In this document: piece after piece, positions 35,444-45,068 of the stretch
Layout of the letters: the number at the start of each line of letters is the position of its first letter
Numbering within the stretch: position 1 is the stretch's first letter
DNA from: Devosia faecipullorum
Lineage (GTDB): Bacteria; Pseudomonadota; Alphaproteobacteria; Rhizobiales; Devosiaceae
DNA length: 64,000 nt
Assembly (NCBI RefSeq): GCF_015158295.1
Contig: NZ_JACDXV010000001.1
Coordinates: forward strand, 496,001 to 560,000
Direction of reading: 5' to 3'
Position numbers and translations under genes: made by a program
The notes under the pieces: model-generated
Databases searched by the model: none
Told to the model about the DNA's origin: nothing
Seen by the model: the letters and a program-made list of their open reading frames with translations, nothing else

Positions 35444-37657
35444 ATGAATCGATCGCCACGCGAATCCGAAAAAATCGACCGGACTGACCTGTCTCGCCGC
35501 TCATTCCTTGTCGGTGCAGCCAGTCTGGCAGCGTCCCCTGCCCTGGCGCAGGCCGTTTCGGGCAGCACGGCCTTTGTTTCGCCGGACGGCGAAGGCGACG
35601 GCGTCTCGCCCGAAAATGCCGCGCCATTCGCCGCCCTCGGCGAACTGATCCGCGCAGTCGGGCCGGGCGGAACGATCTACATTCTCGCCGACAGGGGCGA
35701 GTATCGTGATTGGGATACCGCAATCATCGACGCCGGGGGCACCGCTTTGGCGCCGGTAAATATTCGCGGCGTGGATAGCGGCCTCCGCCCCGGAAATCCC
35801 GTTTTTTTCGGCTCCAGAACTCCGTGGACCCGCCCGATCGACGAGGGCGCTGCGCTCAACGCCGCCGAATTCGGCGGCAACACCGCGTTCGAGTTCACAC
35901 ACAATGCCGGCCATCTGCACTTCTCGGATATGTCTTTTTCCGATGTGGGCCGGATTTTCAATTTCGCCGGTCAAAGGGCGCGTGGCATCACGATCGAGGA
36001 TATTGCCTTTCTCAATGTCCGAGACGGTTTCTTCACTGATGAAAATTCTGAACTGGAAGACGTCGTCCTGCGGCGCTTTTCCGGCGTGGGCTTCTCCAAA
36101 AAAGGCATCCGCATGCACGGCAGGTCACATGGCTGGCTGGTGGAAGGCTGCGACCTGGATAGCGGGTGGCAGTTTGGCGACAACTTTTCAGTAGGCATCG
36201 AACTCAACCATGAGGCGCACGACCTGACGATCCGCGGCGGCTACACGATCAATGGCCTGGATACCCAGGACGGCGACCAGGAAAAATACTGGAATGCCGA
36301 CGGCGTGGCGGCCGAGCGCGGCAATTACAATGTGCAGATCATTGACCACAAATCGTCCGGCCACAGTGACGCTGGCTACGATCTCAAATCCGAGAATACC
36401 AGACTGGTCCGCTGCATATCGTCGGACAACAAGCGCAATTACCGGATCTGGGGCGGCATCGGCCGCGACCCCACCCAATTGACCGATTGCCAGAGCCTCA
36501 ATCCACGAACCCGCGGCGGCATTGGCGCGAGCGCCCATCTCTGGCTACCCGGAGCCGACGACGATATTCCGGCCGCTTCGGTCATTTTCACAGGCGGCGC
36601 GCTCAAGGATTCCAGTCCCGGCAGCACGGCGGTCTATACGGATGGCGACGGCGTCACCGTTCATTTCATCGACGCGGACATGCTGGGCCTCGGCCATCGA
36701 GAGAGCTTGTTCGAGGGCGAAGGAGACAGCGGCAGCCAGATGATCATTGTGGGCAGCGCGTCCGAGCCGGGCCTCACCGGCATCGCCACGAAAAAAGACA
36801 TCACGGCTATTGAAGGCTTGAGCATTGCCGTCCCACTGGTCGCCGATGGCCCCGCAAGCTGGCGCCTCATTGACGACGGCCCCGCCGCTGGCCGGTTCCA
36901 AGTCCTGGGGGACCGCCTGAAGGGCGCGGCAGGCATGAGTGGAACCAAGGACACGCTCATCGTGCAGGCTCGCGGGCGCAATGGAATTGCCATTACCAGC
37001 AGCTTGACGGTCTCGGTGGCGCAAAACCCGATTGCTCAGGGGGTGGCTTTGGCCGTGTCATTTTCAGGGCCGGATGGGACGAAGTCGGCCATAGACCGCA
37101 CCGGTCTCAATCCGGTGCAATTTGCCGGCGACGCCTCGATCCAGGACGGAGCCGTCGAATTTTCCCGGGGCGACGACTTCATCACCATCCCTGACAGCGA
37201 CAATTTCTCCTTCGAAGGCCCATTCACCCTAGACACTGAATTCATGCTCGATGACCCCCTCAAAGAGGGGGGCCAGGACGTCCTATCTCATTGGGGTGAT
37301 GCCTCCCGGCAGCGCGGTTACATGATCCGCGCAGGAGAAGACGGCGCCCTCGCCTTTGTCTGGACCTATGACGGGTCCGACAAGAATATGTCCGTGATCA
37401 ACGGCCCCATTCTCGAGGCCAAAAGATATTACAGGATACGCATCGATCGCGACACGGCCGGCACGGTTCGTCTCTATGTCGATGGCCAGATGGTGGGAAG
37501 CATGCCCGGCTCGTCGGCACCAATTCTCAATTCAGCGGTCGCCCTGCGCATTTCCGGGCGGGAAAGCGGAAAATATGGTGCGAACGGACGTATGCGATCA
37601 CTCACGATCACCAAGGGATATGCGTTGGCGGGCAGCGATGCGGGCTATCAACCTTGA
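35444..37657 (+). CDS. Tat-exported right-handed beta-helix protein with C-terminal LamG-like domain
   Basis: A 737-aa protein, perhaps a polysaccharide lyase, hydrolase or binding protein. The N-terminus has the twin-arginine signal DLSRRSFLVGAASLAASPALA. Residues ~40-350 look like parallel beta-helix rungs (DGEGDGVSPENAAPF, GITIEDIAFLNVRDGFF, GYDLKSENTRLVRCISSDNK), as in pectate-lyase-fold enzymes. Residues ~560-735 resemble a concanavalin/LamG fold with YYRIRIDRDTAGTVRLYVDG. It lies in the exopolysaccharide region, so trimming or lysis of the polymer is likely. Catalytic residues cannot be assigned by eye. Confidence 0.75.
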   Translation: MNRSPRESEKIDRTDLSRRSFLVGAASLAASPALAQAVSGSTAFVSPDGEGDGVSPENAAPFAALGELIRAVGPGGTIYILADRGEYRDWDTAIIDAGGTALAPVNIRGVDSGLRPGNPVFFGSRTPWTRPIDEGAALNAAEFGGNTAFEFTHNAGHLHFSDMSFSDVGRIFNFAGQRARGITIEDIAFLNVRDGFFTDENSELEDVVLRRFSGVGFSKKGIRMHGRSHGWLVEGCDLDSGWQFGDNFSVGIELNHEAHDLTIRGGYTINGLDTQDGDQEKYWNADGVAAERGNYNVQIIDHKSSGHSDAGYDLKSENTRLVRCISSDNKRNYRIWGGIGRDPTQLTDCQSLNPRTRGGIGASAHLWLPGADDDIPAASVIFTGGALKDSSPGSTAVYTDGDGVTVHFIDADMLGLGHRESLFEGEGDSGSQMIIVGSASEPGLTGIATKKDITAIEGLSIAVPLVADGPASWRLIDDGPAAGRFQVLGDRLKGAAGMSGTKDTLIVQARGRNGIAITSSLTVSVAQNPIAQGVALAVSFSGPDGTKSAIDRTGLNPVQFAGDASIQDGAVEFSRGDDFITIPDSDNFSFEGPFTLDTEFMLDDPLKEGGQDVLSHWGDASRQRGYMIRAGEDGALAFVWTYDGSDKNMSVINGPILEAKRYYRIRIDRDTAGTVRLYVDGQMVGSMPGSSAPILNSAVALRISGRESGKYGANGRMRSLTITKGYALAGSDAGYQP

Positions 37658-37724
37658 CGCCGACTGTTTTTAAATTTCTACAAACAACTCGAAACGAGCG
37701 GCCATATTACACAAATTGGGCCAT

Positions 37725-37752
37725 GTCTATTGTACAAATATCACGTCTATTG
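37725..37752. promoter_or_regulatory. Direct repeats GTCTATTG with 20-bp period before the ExoY-like gene
   Basis: GTCTATTG occurs at 37725-37732 and 37745-37752, exactly two DNA turns apart, within the 236-bp AT-rich leader of the initiating sugar transferase. A one-mismatch version GTCTATTA lies at 31883-31890 in another divergent promoter. This is a possible activator or repressor site. Confidence 0.35.
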
Positions 37753-37893
37753 ATTTTAATACTTTGTAAAAAGTAATTTTCATCAAAAAATATCGTCAAA
37801 AGGCCAATATGATAATCTTCGCGATTGCGCAATGGTTAGGAAATAGTAAAATCAACCACTGGGGCGGCGTGTGACAAATAAGGTTCGGATCGA

Positions 37894-38730
37894 ATGTCAG
37901 CACATGACAGCCGTAATGCCGAACCTGACCCCCGCATAGAGGCGGGCTTCAGGTCGGTTCTTGTGTTTACACTGAATTTGTGGCGAGGGGGCCAGACGGC
38001 CCAGGCTTTTGCCGACGAAACACAGCTCCACGACACCACCGACCTGCACATCATCAGCAAGAGCGGCCTGCCCTCCTTCTGGATCGAGGGCATTCCAGCG
38101 GCTGCCGAGCCGTCGGCAACACGCTCCGTCAACGTCGCACTCAAGCGGATCTTCGACATTGCCTTCGCCTTTGCCGCCCTGGCAGCCCTGGCGCCCTTGT
38201 TCATCTTGGTGGCACTGGCGATCAAACTGAGCGATCGCGGTCCCGTCTTTTTCACACAGCCCCGCGTGGGGAAGGACGGAAAATCCTTTCAGATCATCAA
38301 GTTTCGCTCGATGTATGTCGAAGCCTGCGACTATTCGGGAGCCCAACAGACCGTCGCCGGCGATCACCGGGTCATGCCCATCGGCCAGGTCCTGCGCAAG
38401 ACCAGCATCGATGAACTGCCGCAACTGGTGAACATCCTGCGCGGCGAAATGTCGGTCGTCGGCCCTCGCCCCCATGTATCGGACCAAATCGCGGCCGGCC
38501 GACCCTATGTGCAGGTGGTTCCCTACTATGATTATCGCCACGCCATGCTGCCCGGTTTGACTGGCTGGGCCCAGGCCAATGGTTTTCGCGGTCCTACTGT
38601 GGACTGGCAATTGGCCAAGGATCGCATCGATCACGACGTGGCCTATATCCAGAACTTTTCCTTCGTTCTGGACTTAAGGATCATCCTGAAAACCGCCATC
38701 CGCGAATTCTTCACCGGCAGCGGGTTCTGA
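37894..38730 (+). CDS. Initiating sugar-phosphate transferase (ExoY/WcaJ type)
   Basis: Transfers the first sugar-1-phosphate (often galactose or glucose) to undecaprenyl phosphate, starting each repeat unit. The 278-aa protein has one membrane hairpin ([20 protein letters not shown]), then [24 protein letters not shown]-like [30 protein letters not shown] and GPRPHV, all characteristic. It lacks the N-terminal helices of WbaP/WcaJ and is ExoY-sized with an extra ~70-residue N-terminal stretch. It precedes the second Wzy-like gene on the same strand. Confidence 0.93.
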   Translation: MSAHDSRNAEPDPRIEAGFRSVLVFTLNLWRGGQTAQAFADETQLHDTTDLHIISKSGLPSFWIEGIPAAAEPSATRSVNVALKRIFDIAFAFAALAALAPLFILVALAIKLSDRGPVFFTQPRVGKDGKSFQIIKFRSMYVEACDYSGAQQTVAGDHRVMPIGQVLRKTSIDELPQLVNILRGEMSVVGPRPHVSDQIAAGRPYVQVVPYYDYRHAMLPGLTGWAQANGFRGPTVDWQLAKDRIDHDVAYIQNFSFVLDLRIILKTAIREFFTGSGF

Positions 38731-38806
38731 GTTCTTGAGCAATTGTGGTCGGCTGGCATCCGGACACACTTCAATAACAAAGCCTTAGCAGTTGCGGGAA
38801 ACAAGC

Positions 38807-40186
38807 GTGTCGACCCTCCTGTTCGTACCAGTCATGATGCCGATCGCCATTCTGGGGCTTGCGGTCTTGGGCTGGTTGCTGATCACGGTGCGGGCGCTAT
38901 CAGGTCAACCGCTGACCATGAAGTTCCTCTATCTGGCCCTTTCAATTCGCTATATGGCGAATTTCTTTCATGCCCACACGGCTTTCACGCTGACCGCCGG
39001 CCAGTCGATAAACTCGCTTATCGGGCTGGCAATCGTTGGCTTCGGCCTGATGTTGTCGCGCAATCACCTGCTGCGGTACCGGGCGTTCCTGCCGGTCTAT
39101 CTGTTCATCGGGATCATGATTTTCAGCAGCATCTATAATGGTGGGTCGCCCGGATTGCTCAATGCGGTGCTGCGCCAGGCCATGTTCCTGGTGCTGGTCA
39201 TCAGTTTCATCCGGGTGCTGGACAGCGCCCCCCATGACGGCAGTTTTCCGCACAGACTGCTCAGCATTTTCACCATTCCGCTGCTACTCCAGCTCGCCTC
39301 CATCATCCTCGACATCCGCAATCAATTCGAGGCCGATGGATCGGAGAGCTATATCGGCGGCTATGTACATGAAGGCGTGTTTTCCGCCCTGCTGTTGTGC
39401 GGCCTGTCCATAACGGTCCTGTCCCGCGGACTACCATGGCGGCGCGCCACGCTCTATGCGGCGATTTTTTTTACCGCGATCATCTTCGCCAATTACCGCA
39501 CGGCCCTGCTCGCCGCCCTTCCCCTGATGGCGGGACATCTGCTGATCGGCAGCGGTCAGGGATTCAAGGCAGACATGGCCATGCTCGTGCGCATCCTTGT
39601 GGGCGTCGTCACTGTCGTCATCGCAATTTTACTGTTTTCATTCCTCGCGCAGCGCCTTGTCGATATTGCCACGGCGGCGTCGGATATCGGCAGCCTCTTC
39701 ACCGCGCCTGAGCTCTACAGTTCAAGCGACCGCGAACTGTTCTCCGGCCGCGTCTTCATCTGGAGCGATTATGTGTTCAGGACGATCACGGGCAACCTGT
39801 CCAATATCCTGATCGGCTTCGGGCCCGACGCCTGGGAAGGAACCTTCACAATCTACGCCCACAACGTCTATGTGTCTTACATTTACGAGTTCGGCTTTCT
39901 CGGGCTGGCAGTCTACGTGCTGCTCAACCTGTCCTTTTTCTGGATGGCTCTTACCACAAGGCATTCTCGCCGCTGGGCCGTTGTCGCCTGCCACCTCGGC
40001 TATTTCATCCTGTCGATCGGCACCATGCCGACGGTGACGATTGAAGGCGTGTTCCTATACGCCACCATCTGCGGCTATACGGTCTATTACAAACTTGCCT
40101 CCACGCAGAAGACGCCATTCCTCTTCGCGGAGAATGCACGCCACCTCGCCGCACGCCGGCAACGGGGCAAATTGCGGTTCACCTGA
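38807..40186 (+). CDS. Second O-antigen ligase/polymerase-like membrane protein
   Basis: A 459-aa polytopic protein with about ten helices. The central loop has ELFSGRVFIWSDYVFRTITG, NILIGFGPDAWEGTFTIYAHN and VYVSYIYEFGFLGL, matching the Wzy_C pattern (G-x-G, then His-Asn). It probably polymerises repeat units, with the other Wzy-like protein (23927-25351) having a different polymer or ligase role. The start is uncertain: GTG 38807 has GGGAA upstream, and TTG 38792 is possible. It lies 76 bp after the ExoY-like gene. Confidence 0.8.
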   Translation: MSTLLFVPVMMPIAILGLAVLGWLLITVRALSGQPLTMKFLYLALSIRYMANFFHAHTAFTLTAGQSINSLIGLAIVGFGLMLSRNHLLRYRAFLPVYLFIGIMIFSSIYNGGSPGLLNAVLRQAMFLVLVISFIRVLDSAPHDGSFPHRLLSIFTIPLLLQLASIILDIRNQFEADGSESYIGGYVHEGVFSALLLCGLSITVLSRGLPWRRATLYAAIFFTAIIFANYRTALLAALPLMAGHLLIGSGQGFKADMAMLVRILVGVVTVVIAILLFSFLAQRLVDIATAASDIGSLFTAPELYSSSDRELFSGRVFIWSDYVFRTITGNLSNILIGFGPDAWEGTFTIYAHNVYVSYIYEFGFLGLAVYVLLNLSFFWMALTTRHSRRWAVVACHLGYFILSIGTMPTVTIEGVFLYATICGYTVYYKLASTQKTPFLFAENARHLAARRQRGKLRFT

Positions 40187-40209
40187 TCGGCGCTCGGGTG
40201 ACCAACCCT

Positions 40210-40950
40210 TCAGCAGCTTATGCCGCCATCCACCAGGATGACCTGGCCCGTGACCATGCGCGAAGCGTCGCTGAGCAGGAAACGCAACACATCGAGAATG
40301 TCCTGTTCGGTCGCCAACCGCCCCAGGGGAGTGCGATTGGCAATCTGCGACAGCTGCGCCGCGGTGAGGGTCGACGACATCTCGGTTTCGACATAGCCCG
40401 GCGCGAGGCTGTTGACCGTGATCTGACGCCGCCCCAGTTCGCGCGCCAGCGCCCGGCTCATGCCATCCATGCCGGCCTTGGACGCGCTATAAGCGGCCAT
40501 ACCGTTATAGCCGCGCGAGCCGATGATCGAGCTGATATTGACGATGCGCCCACCCGTATTCTGCCTGAGCATCGCCTGCGCGGCGGCGCGGGCCATTTCG
40601 ATGGCGCCCAGCAGGTTGATGCGCAAAATTCGTTCGCTTTCCACATTCGGGAACGAGGCCAGAATGCCGGCCTGCGCGACCCCGGCATTGTTGACCAGCC
40701 CATAAAGGCCATCGTCGCCAGCGGCCGCGACAGCGGCCTTGACGAAATCATCCGCCTGCCCCTCGTCGCCGATGCTGCATTCCTGCCAAAACAGGCGCCC
40801 ACCATATTCGGAGCTTCGCAATTGCTCGATGGCGTCGGTCTTGCTTCGGCTGCAAGTCGATACCCGATAGCCATCGGCAAGCAGGCCCTCGACCATCTTG
40901 AGCCCGAGCCCCCTGCTGCCGCCGGTGACGATGACATGCTTGCGTTTCAT
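40210..40950 (-). CDS. Short-chain dehydrogenase/reductase (FabG-like)
   Basis: A 246-aa classical SDR. It shows VTGGSRGLGLKMVEGL (NADP site), VNNAGVA, serine in NISSIIGSRG and YSASKAGMDG (Tyr-x-x-x-Lys), and ends ILVDGGISC like 3-oxoacyl-ACP reductases. It is the last gene of the six-gene operon with the acyl carrier protein, and starts two bases after the ligase stop. It could reduce a 3-ketoacyl group on that carrier, giving a hydroxyacyl substituent; this is inference. Confidence 0.9.
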   Translation of the reverse strand: MKRKHVIVTGGSRGLGLKMVEGLLADGYRVSTCSRSKTDAIEQLRSSEYGGRLFWQECSIGDEGQADDFVKAAVAAAGDDGLYGLVNNAGVAQAGILASFPNVESERILRINLLGAIEMARAAAQAMLRQNTGGRIVNISSIIGSRGYNGMAAYSASKAGMDGMSRALARELGRRQITVNSLAPGYVETEMSSTLTAAQLSQIANRTPLGRLATEQDILDVLRFLLSDASRMVTGQVILVDGGISC

Positions 40951-40952
40951 CT

Positions 40953-42251
40953 CTAGCCCTTCTTACCCGATGTCCGAACCTCGATTTCATCGACAATCTT
41001 GAACATGCGGGGCTGCTGGTAGGCCGGCAATTCCGCCCGGCATGAAGCCAGAATTTCTTGCCTGGCCTTCGCCGCGTCCAATCCGCTCTCCAGCACGATC
41101 TCTGCCGCCACCAGCGCGCCGCTGATCGGATTGGGGATGCCGAAAACGCGCGCCTCGGCCACGCCGGGCTGCCTGAGCAGGAAGGTCTCGATAGCCAAAG
41201 GATAGACCTTTGAGCCTCCGACATTGATCGTGGCGTCGTCGCGCCCAATGATGCGAACCCGTTCACCGGCTATCTCGACGCGGTCGGAGGTCGAGAGCCA
41301 TCCATCGCCAAGCAGGGGCTGGCTGGCCTCGGTCAGGTAGCCTCGCATGGCATTGGCGGTCTTGATCTGCAGGAAACCGTCCCGGACCCGGAGTTGAACA
41401 GGCCCATCCATCCTATCCAGCCAATTGGCGGGAAAGCCCTCCTGGCCGTCATGTACGGCATAGACCACGCCAGCCTCCGTCGAGGCGTAAGTATGGGTGA
41501 TCCGCGCTTCGGGAAACGCCGCCCGGATGCGATCAAGCGTCACCTGATCGCTCGCCTCGCCGCCCAGGGTAATCTGCCGCAAATCCAGTTCGCCAGGTCG
41601 CGCCACCATGAGCAAGGATCGCCAGAATGTCGGCGTACCGCTGATCTGGTTGACGGCGTAGCGGCGGGCCGCCTCGTAGAAACCCGCCGGATTCCGCTGC
41701 CCGGCAGCCACAACCAGCCCCTTTGTCAGCGCTGCTGTAAGCACGACCTGGACCCCGGCAAAGCCGGTCGTCTGGTAGGTCAGCAGCCAACGGCCATTCG
41801 CGACCGCACCCTTTCTGGCGCCATTGCGCACCCGCGCCAACAAAGTCTCAAGGGTGTGCGACGCCACCTTGGGCCGCCCGGTGGTTCCCGATGTCATCAT
41901 CAGGATGCGCCCGGAAGCCGGCGCTGCTTCCAAATCGCGCCACACAATCTCCTCGCCAATGACGAGTTGCACGGAATTGTCGGCACAGATCGCCTCAATA
42001 TGCTCGTCCGGCACCGTCACATGGGCGATGAACAGGTCGACACCGGCCCGGCTGCATGCATCCACGGCGCGCAGCACATGCAGCGGATCGTCGCTACGCA
42101 CCATCGCACGGGTGACACCCCGCGCCGCCATTTCAGCGATCAATTCGTCGGCCTGACGCCGCACGTCACCCCGGCTGAATTCCCCGCCGCCCGAAGCAAC
42201 CAATATTGCTGTCGGCGCGGTCGCCAGGTCCAAACCGACCAGCGCGCTCAT
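40953..42251 (-). CDS. Adenylate-forming (ANL) acyl/aminoacyl ligase
   Basis: A 432-aa AMP-binding enzyme that should activate a carboxylic acid and load it on the adjacent carrier protein. It has the P-loop MMTSGTTGRPKVA, HTYASTEAGVVY (A5), GDGWLSTSDRVEI (A7), IGRDDATINVGGSKVYP (A8) and a C-terminal RTSGKKG with the catalytic lysine. It is shorter than DltA (about 500 aa) because the N-terminal part is reduced. It overlaps the carrier gene by ATGA. The acid cannot be predicted by eye. Confidence 0.88.
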   Translation of the reverse strand: MSALVGLDLATAPTAILVASGGGEFSRGDVRRQADELIAEMAARGVTRAMVRSDDPLHVLRAVDACSRAGVDLFIAHVTVPDEHIEAICADNSVQLVIGEEIVWRDLEAAPASGRILMMTSGTTGRPKVASHTLETLLARVRNGARKGAVANGRWLLTYQTTGFAGVQVVLTAALTKGLVVAAGQRNPAGFYEAARRYAVNQISGTPTFWRSLLMVARPGELDLRQITLGGEASDQVTLDRIRAAFPEARITHTYASTEAGVVYAVHDGQEGFPANWLDRMDGPVQLRVRDGFLQIKTANAMRGYLTEASQPLLGDGWLSTSDRVEIAGERVRIIGRDDATINVGGSKVYPLAIETFLLRQPGVAEARVFGIPNPISGALVAAEIVLESGLDAAKARQEILASCRAELPAYQQPRMFKIVDEIEVRTSGKKG

Positions 42252-42493
42252 TTTGCGTAGAGCCTGGCCAGCTCCCCAGCAGTACGAAAATCGATGAAAC
42301 CGCGGGCGAATGGATCATGGCCCATGGTGCCCTCCAGTTCGGACACCAGCATGGCCAGATCAAGCGAGTCGATGGCCAGGGCACCGCTGAGCAGTTCCGT
42401 GGCGGGGGTAATGTCGGGCACGTCGGCGCCCTTGTCCTCGAGGATCTGGCTTACTGCACGTTTGATCTCACTAAAGGCTTCAGTTTCGTTCAT
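42248..42493 (-). CDS. Acyl carrier protein
   Basis: An 81-aa acidic helical carrier. The phosphopantetheine serine is in ALAIDSLDLAMLV. The start MNETEAFSEIKRAVSQIL is ordinary for stand-alone carriers, and GGGAG precedes the ATG. It lies between the MBOAT gene (49 bp upstream) and the ligase gene (4-bp overlap), so it is dedicated to this operon and not the FabD-cluster AcpP. In role it matches DltC. Confidence 0.92.
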   Translation of the reverse strand: MNETEAFSEIKRAVSQILEDKGADVPDITPATELLSGALAIDSLDLAMLVSELEGTMGHDPFARGFIDFRTAGELARLYAK

Positions 42494-42542
42494 TGTCGTC
42501 TCCCAGTTAAACTATGTTCAGCACTCGGGTACGGATTGGGGG

Positions 42543-43994
42543 TCAAAATCTGAAATAGATGAACTGCCCAGCGCCATCGAAAGCGCCGAACAGCACGATG
42601 GCCAGCACCATCACATATTGAAGGCCCCAGCTTCGCCAGAGCGGCGGTTCAGCGGCTTCGCCTACCTTGCGTTCGGGGAAAAATTCCGGGGCCATGACTA
42701 TGGCGATGCCGAGGAAAACCAGCAAAATGTCGGTGTTGTCGCCCTGCACGACTGAAGCAATGCCACCGCCAAAGTTGCCCCAACCGGTCCATATATTGCC
42801 CATCATGAACAATGCGTCGCTCATGTCGGCAGCGCGGAACAGAATGTAGGCGAAGCACACCAGCAGGAAAGTCCGCGCGATTTTGAAGCCGGTATAGAAA
42901 CGCGGATATTTCGTCAGCCCGATCTGCTTGGCGAAACGGTTCCAGGGCTTCTGCACCAGCAGCGAGACAACGATATAGGCGCCGTGCAGCGCACCCCAGA
43001 CGATGAAGGTCCAATGCGATCCGTGCCAGAAGCCGGACACCACGAAGGTTACCATCAGCGCGATGAGGATCAGGTTGTAGAGCTTTATCTTGATCCGCTT
43101 GGAGCGAGTGATGGGTGTATAGACATAGTCGTTGAGCCAGGAGGTGAGGGAAATGTGCCAGCGCTTCCAGAAGTCCTGCACCGAGACGGCAAAATAGGGC
43201 CGGTCGAAATTCTGCATCAGCCTGATGCCAAGCATCATGGCGGCGCCCAGCGCCATGTCCGTATAGCCGCTGAAGTCGAAATAGAGCTGGAAGGCATAGA
43301 GCCAGGTCGCAAAGCTGGTGGCTACGCCGTCAAAGTCCTGCGGGGCCGAATAGACGCGATCGACGAATGGCGCGATCCGGTCCGCCACTACGACTTTCTT
43401 GAAGGCTCCCCATAACAGGAGCTGGAACCCGGCAATGGCCAGGGGAAAGCTGAACCCGGGTAGAGCATGCAATTGTGGCAGCAGGTTCCGCGCCCGTTCG
43501 ATCGGCCCCGAAACCACTTTTGGGAAGAACATGACGTAAAGCACGAATAGTCCGAAATGACGTTCGACCCGTTCGCCACGATAGACATCGACGATGTAGG
43601 AGATCACCTGGAAGGTATAGAAGGAAATGCCCAGCGGCATGATGAGCGTGATCAATGGCTCATCGCCCCCGCCCCGGCCCGCCAATGGCGCAAGCAGGTC
43701 GTTGAAGAAGGGGGCATATTTGAACATGCAGAGGTTTGCCAGCAGCAGCAGCACGCCCAGCGTCAGGCGGCCTTGCTTCGCGGCCGCGCTCGGGGCCTGT
43801 TCGATGGCAAAGGCGATAAGATATCCAACAGCGCTCGCCGCCAGGATTTGCAGCAGGAAAACCGGCCCGGCATAGGCATAGAAAAACACGCTGGCAAGCA
43901 ATAGCCACACCCAGCGCCAATTGGCCGGCACCATCGCATATCCGACCAGCACCACTGCGAAAAAGCCAAGAAACTCGAGTGAACTAAAGCTCAC
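42543..43994 (-). CDS. MBOAT-family O-acyltransferase (AlgI/DltB-like)
   Basis: A 483-aa membrane protein with about ten helices. The MBOAT core includes FPKVVSGPIERARNLLPQL, WLYAFQLYFDFSGYTDMALG, KRWHISLTSWLNDYVY and the catalytic-histidine segment SGFWHGSHWTFIVWGALHG. Such proteins move acyl groups across or at the membrane to polysaccharides. The start is GTG with GGAGG upstream. It lies between an SGNH-type gene and an acyl carrier gene, giving a DltB-DltD-DltC-like grouping. Confidence 0.93.
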   Translation of the reverse strand: MSFSSLEFLGFFAVVLVGYAMVPANWRWVWLLLASVFFYAYAGPVFLLQILAASAVGYLIAFAIEQAPSAAAKQGRLTLGVLLLLANLCMFKYAPFFNDLLAPLAGRGGGDEPLITLIMPLGISFYTFQVISYIVDVYRGERVERHFGLFVLYVMFFPKVVSGPIERARNLLPQLHALPGFSFPLAIAGFQLLLWGAFKKVVVADRIAPFVDRVYSAPQDFDGVATSFATWLYAFQLYFDFSGYTDMALGAAMMLGIRLMQNFDRPYFAVSVQDFWKRWHISLTSWLNDYVYTPITRSKRIKIKLYNLILIALMVTFVVSGFWHGSHWTFIVWGALHGAYIVVSLLVQKPWNRFAKQIGLTKYPRFYTGFKIARTFLLVCFAYILFRAADMSDALFMMGNIWTGWGNFGGGIASVVQGDNTDILLVFLGIAIVMAPEFFPERKVGEAAEPPLWRSWGLQYVMVLAIVLFGAFDGAGQFIYFRF

Positions 43995-44030
43995 GTCATT
44001 CCTCCCTGGCGCTGTTTGCAGGGTGCCTCT

Positions 44031-45068
44031 TCATCGTGCCGGCCCGCCGCATGTCACCGGATTGCCATTGATGATGTCGCCAGCGAGCTGTTCGCTTCGT
44101 ATGGGGCGGCCGTCCCCGTTCAGGTGATAAACGGTGTCGAAAAACAACGATGGATCAAACAAATAATCTTTTGGCGGGCGTGGGGAACGACCAGGCAATT
44201 CGGCTTCGACAAGCGCATAGGCCTGCTCGATGGGCTCCGGCCGCTGCGCATAGGCGGACGCCATATAGGGCGTATAGGACACGACCACGCGCACGCCCCG
44301 CGCTTCCATCTCGTGGGCGAAGTCGGCAATAACGGGAATGACCTCGGGATCGACGTGATCGCTGAACACCGCCTGTTCGATATTGCCCTGCCATTGGACG
44401 CCGACATGGCTGGTGAGGTCGCCTTCCGGGGTAAAGCCGGCAAAGGACTCGATCTCGTTGATCGCCTCATTGGCCCTGACCGGCTTGCCGGAGGTGCGGA
44501 TCATCGCGACGGTGTCGACTATCATCCTGCGCAGTTTGGCGCGGGCGGCGAGCGGAATGCCTATTGAGGCGGCTTGCAGGCGTTGCTTCCATGTCATGAA
44601 GCCCAGCGCTCTAGGATTGGCCTTGCTGACCCCGAACAGATTTGCCGGCGATCCATCGATCGACTTGAAATAATTGTCCCATTCGAAGGCCAGGACGACG
44701 ACATCGCCTTTGCGCAATGCCGGCTTGACCTCCTCGAGCATGTAACGGACGCCGAAATATCCATTCATACCCATGTTCACGACGGGGCAATCGGTAACCT
44801 CTTCTATGATCGGACTGACGATACCGAAGGCGAGGTTGGATCCGCCCACCAGCGCAATCTTGTTACCTTCCAGCGTGTTGAGCCTGTCCTGCTTCAAATT
44901 GCTTGCGAGGCCGTAGTCATTTTCGTCCGGCACGAGGAACACAATGGCCAGCACTGTAATCAGGGCCAGAGCGGCGCTGGACAGAACCATTACGAGAAAC
45001 CGGGCAAGCGCCCGGAATGGCCGGGTCTCCACCACGTCTGATTCAATGAGTGACCCCGCGGCGGTCAT
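44031..45068 (-). CDS. SGNH/AlgX-DltD-like membrane-anchored protein
   Basis: A 345-aa protein with one N-terminal helix (FLVMVLSSAALALITVLAIVFL) and a periplasmic domain. IALVGGSNLAFGI resembles the SGNH block I (Gly-Ser nucleophile), and VVNMGMNGYFGVRYMLEEV resembles block III (asparagine). The C-terminal FFDTVYHLNGDGR could supply the Asp-x-x-His pair. It probably takes part in acyl transfer with the MBOAT protein. The ATG at 45068 overlaps the preceding GT87 gene by ATGA; the much longer upstream frame is spurious. Confidence 0.75.
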   Translation of the reverse strand: MTAAGSLIESDVVETRPFRALARFLVMVLSSAALALITVLAIVFLVPDENDYGLASNLKQDRLNTLEGNKIALVGGSNLAFGIVSPIIEEVTDCPVVNMGMNGYFGVRYMLEEVKPALRKGDVVVLAFEWDNYFKSIDGSPANLFGVSKANPRALGFMTWKQRLQAASIGIPLAARAKLRRMIVDTVAMIRTSGKPVRANEAINEIESFAGFTPEGDLTSHVGVQWQGNIEQAVFSDHVDPEVIPVIADFAHEMEARGVRVVVSYTPYMASAYAQRPEPIEQAYALVEAELPGRSPRPPKDYLFDPSLFFDTVYHLNGDGRPIRSEQLAGDIINGNPVTCGGPAR

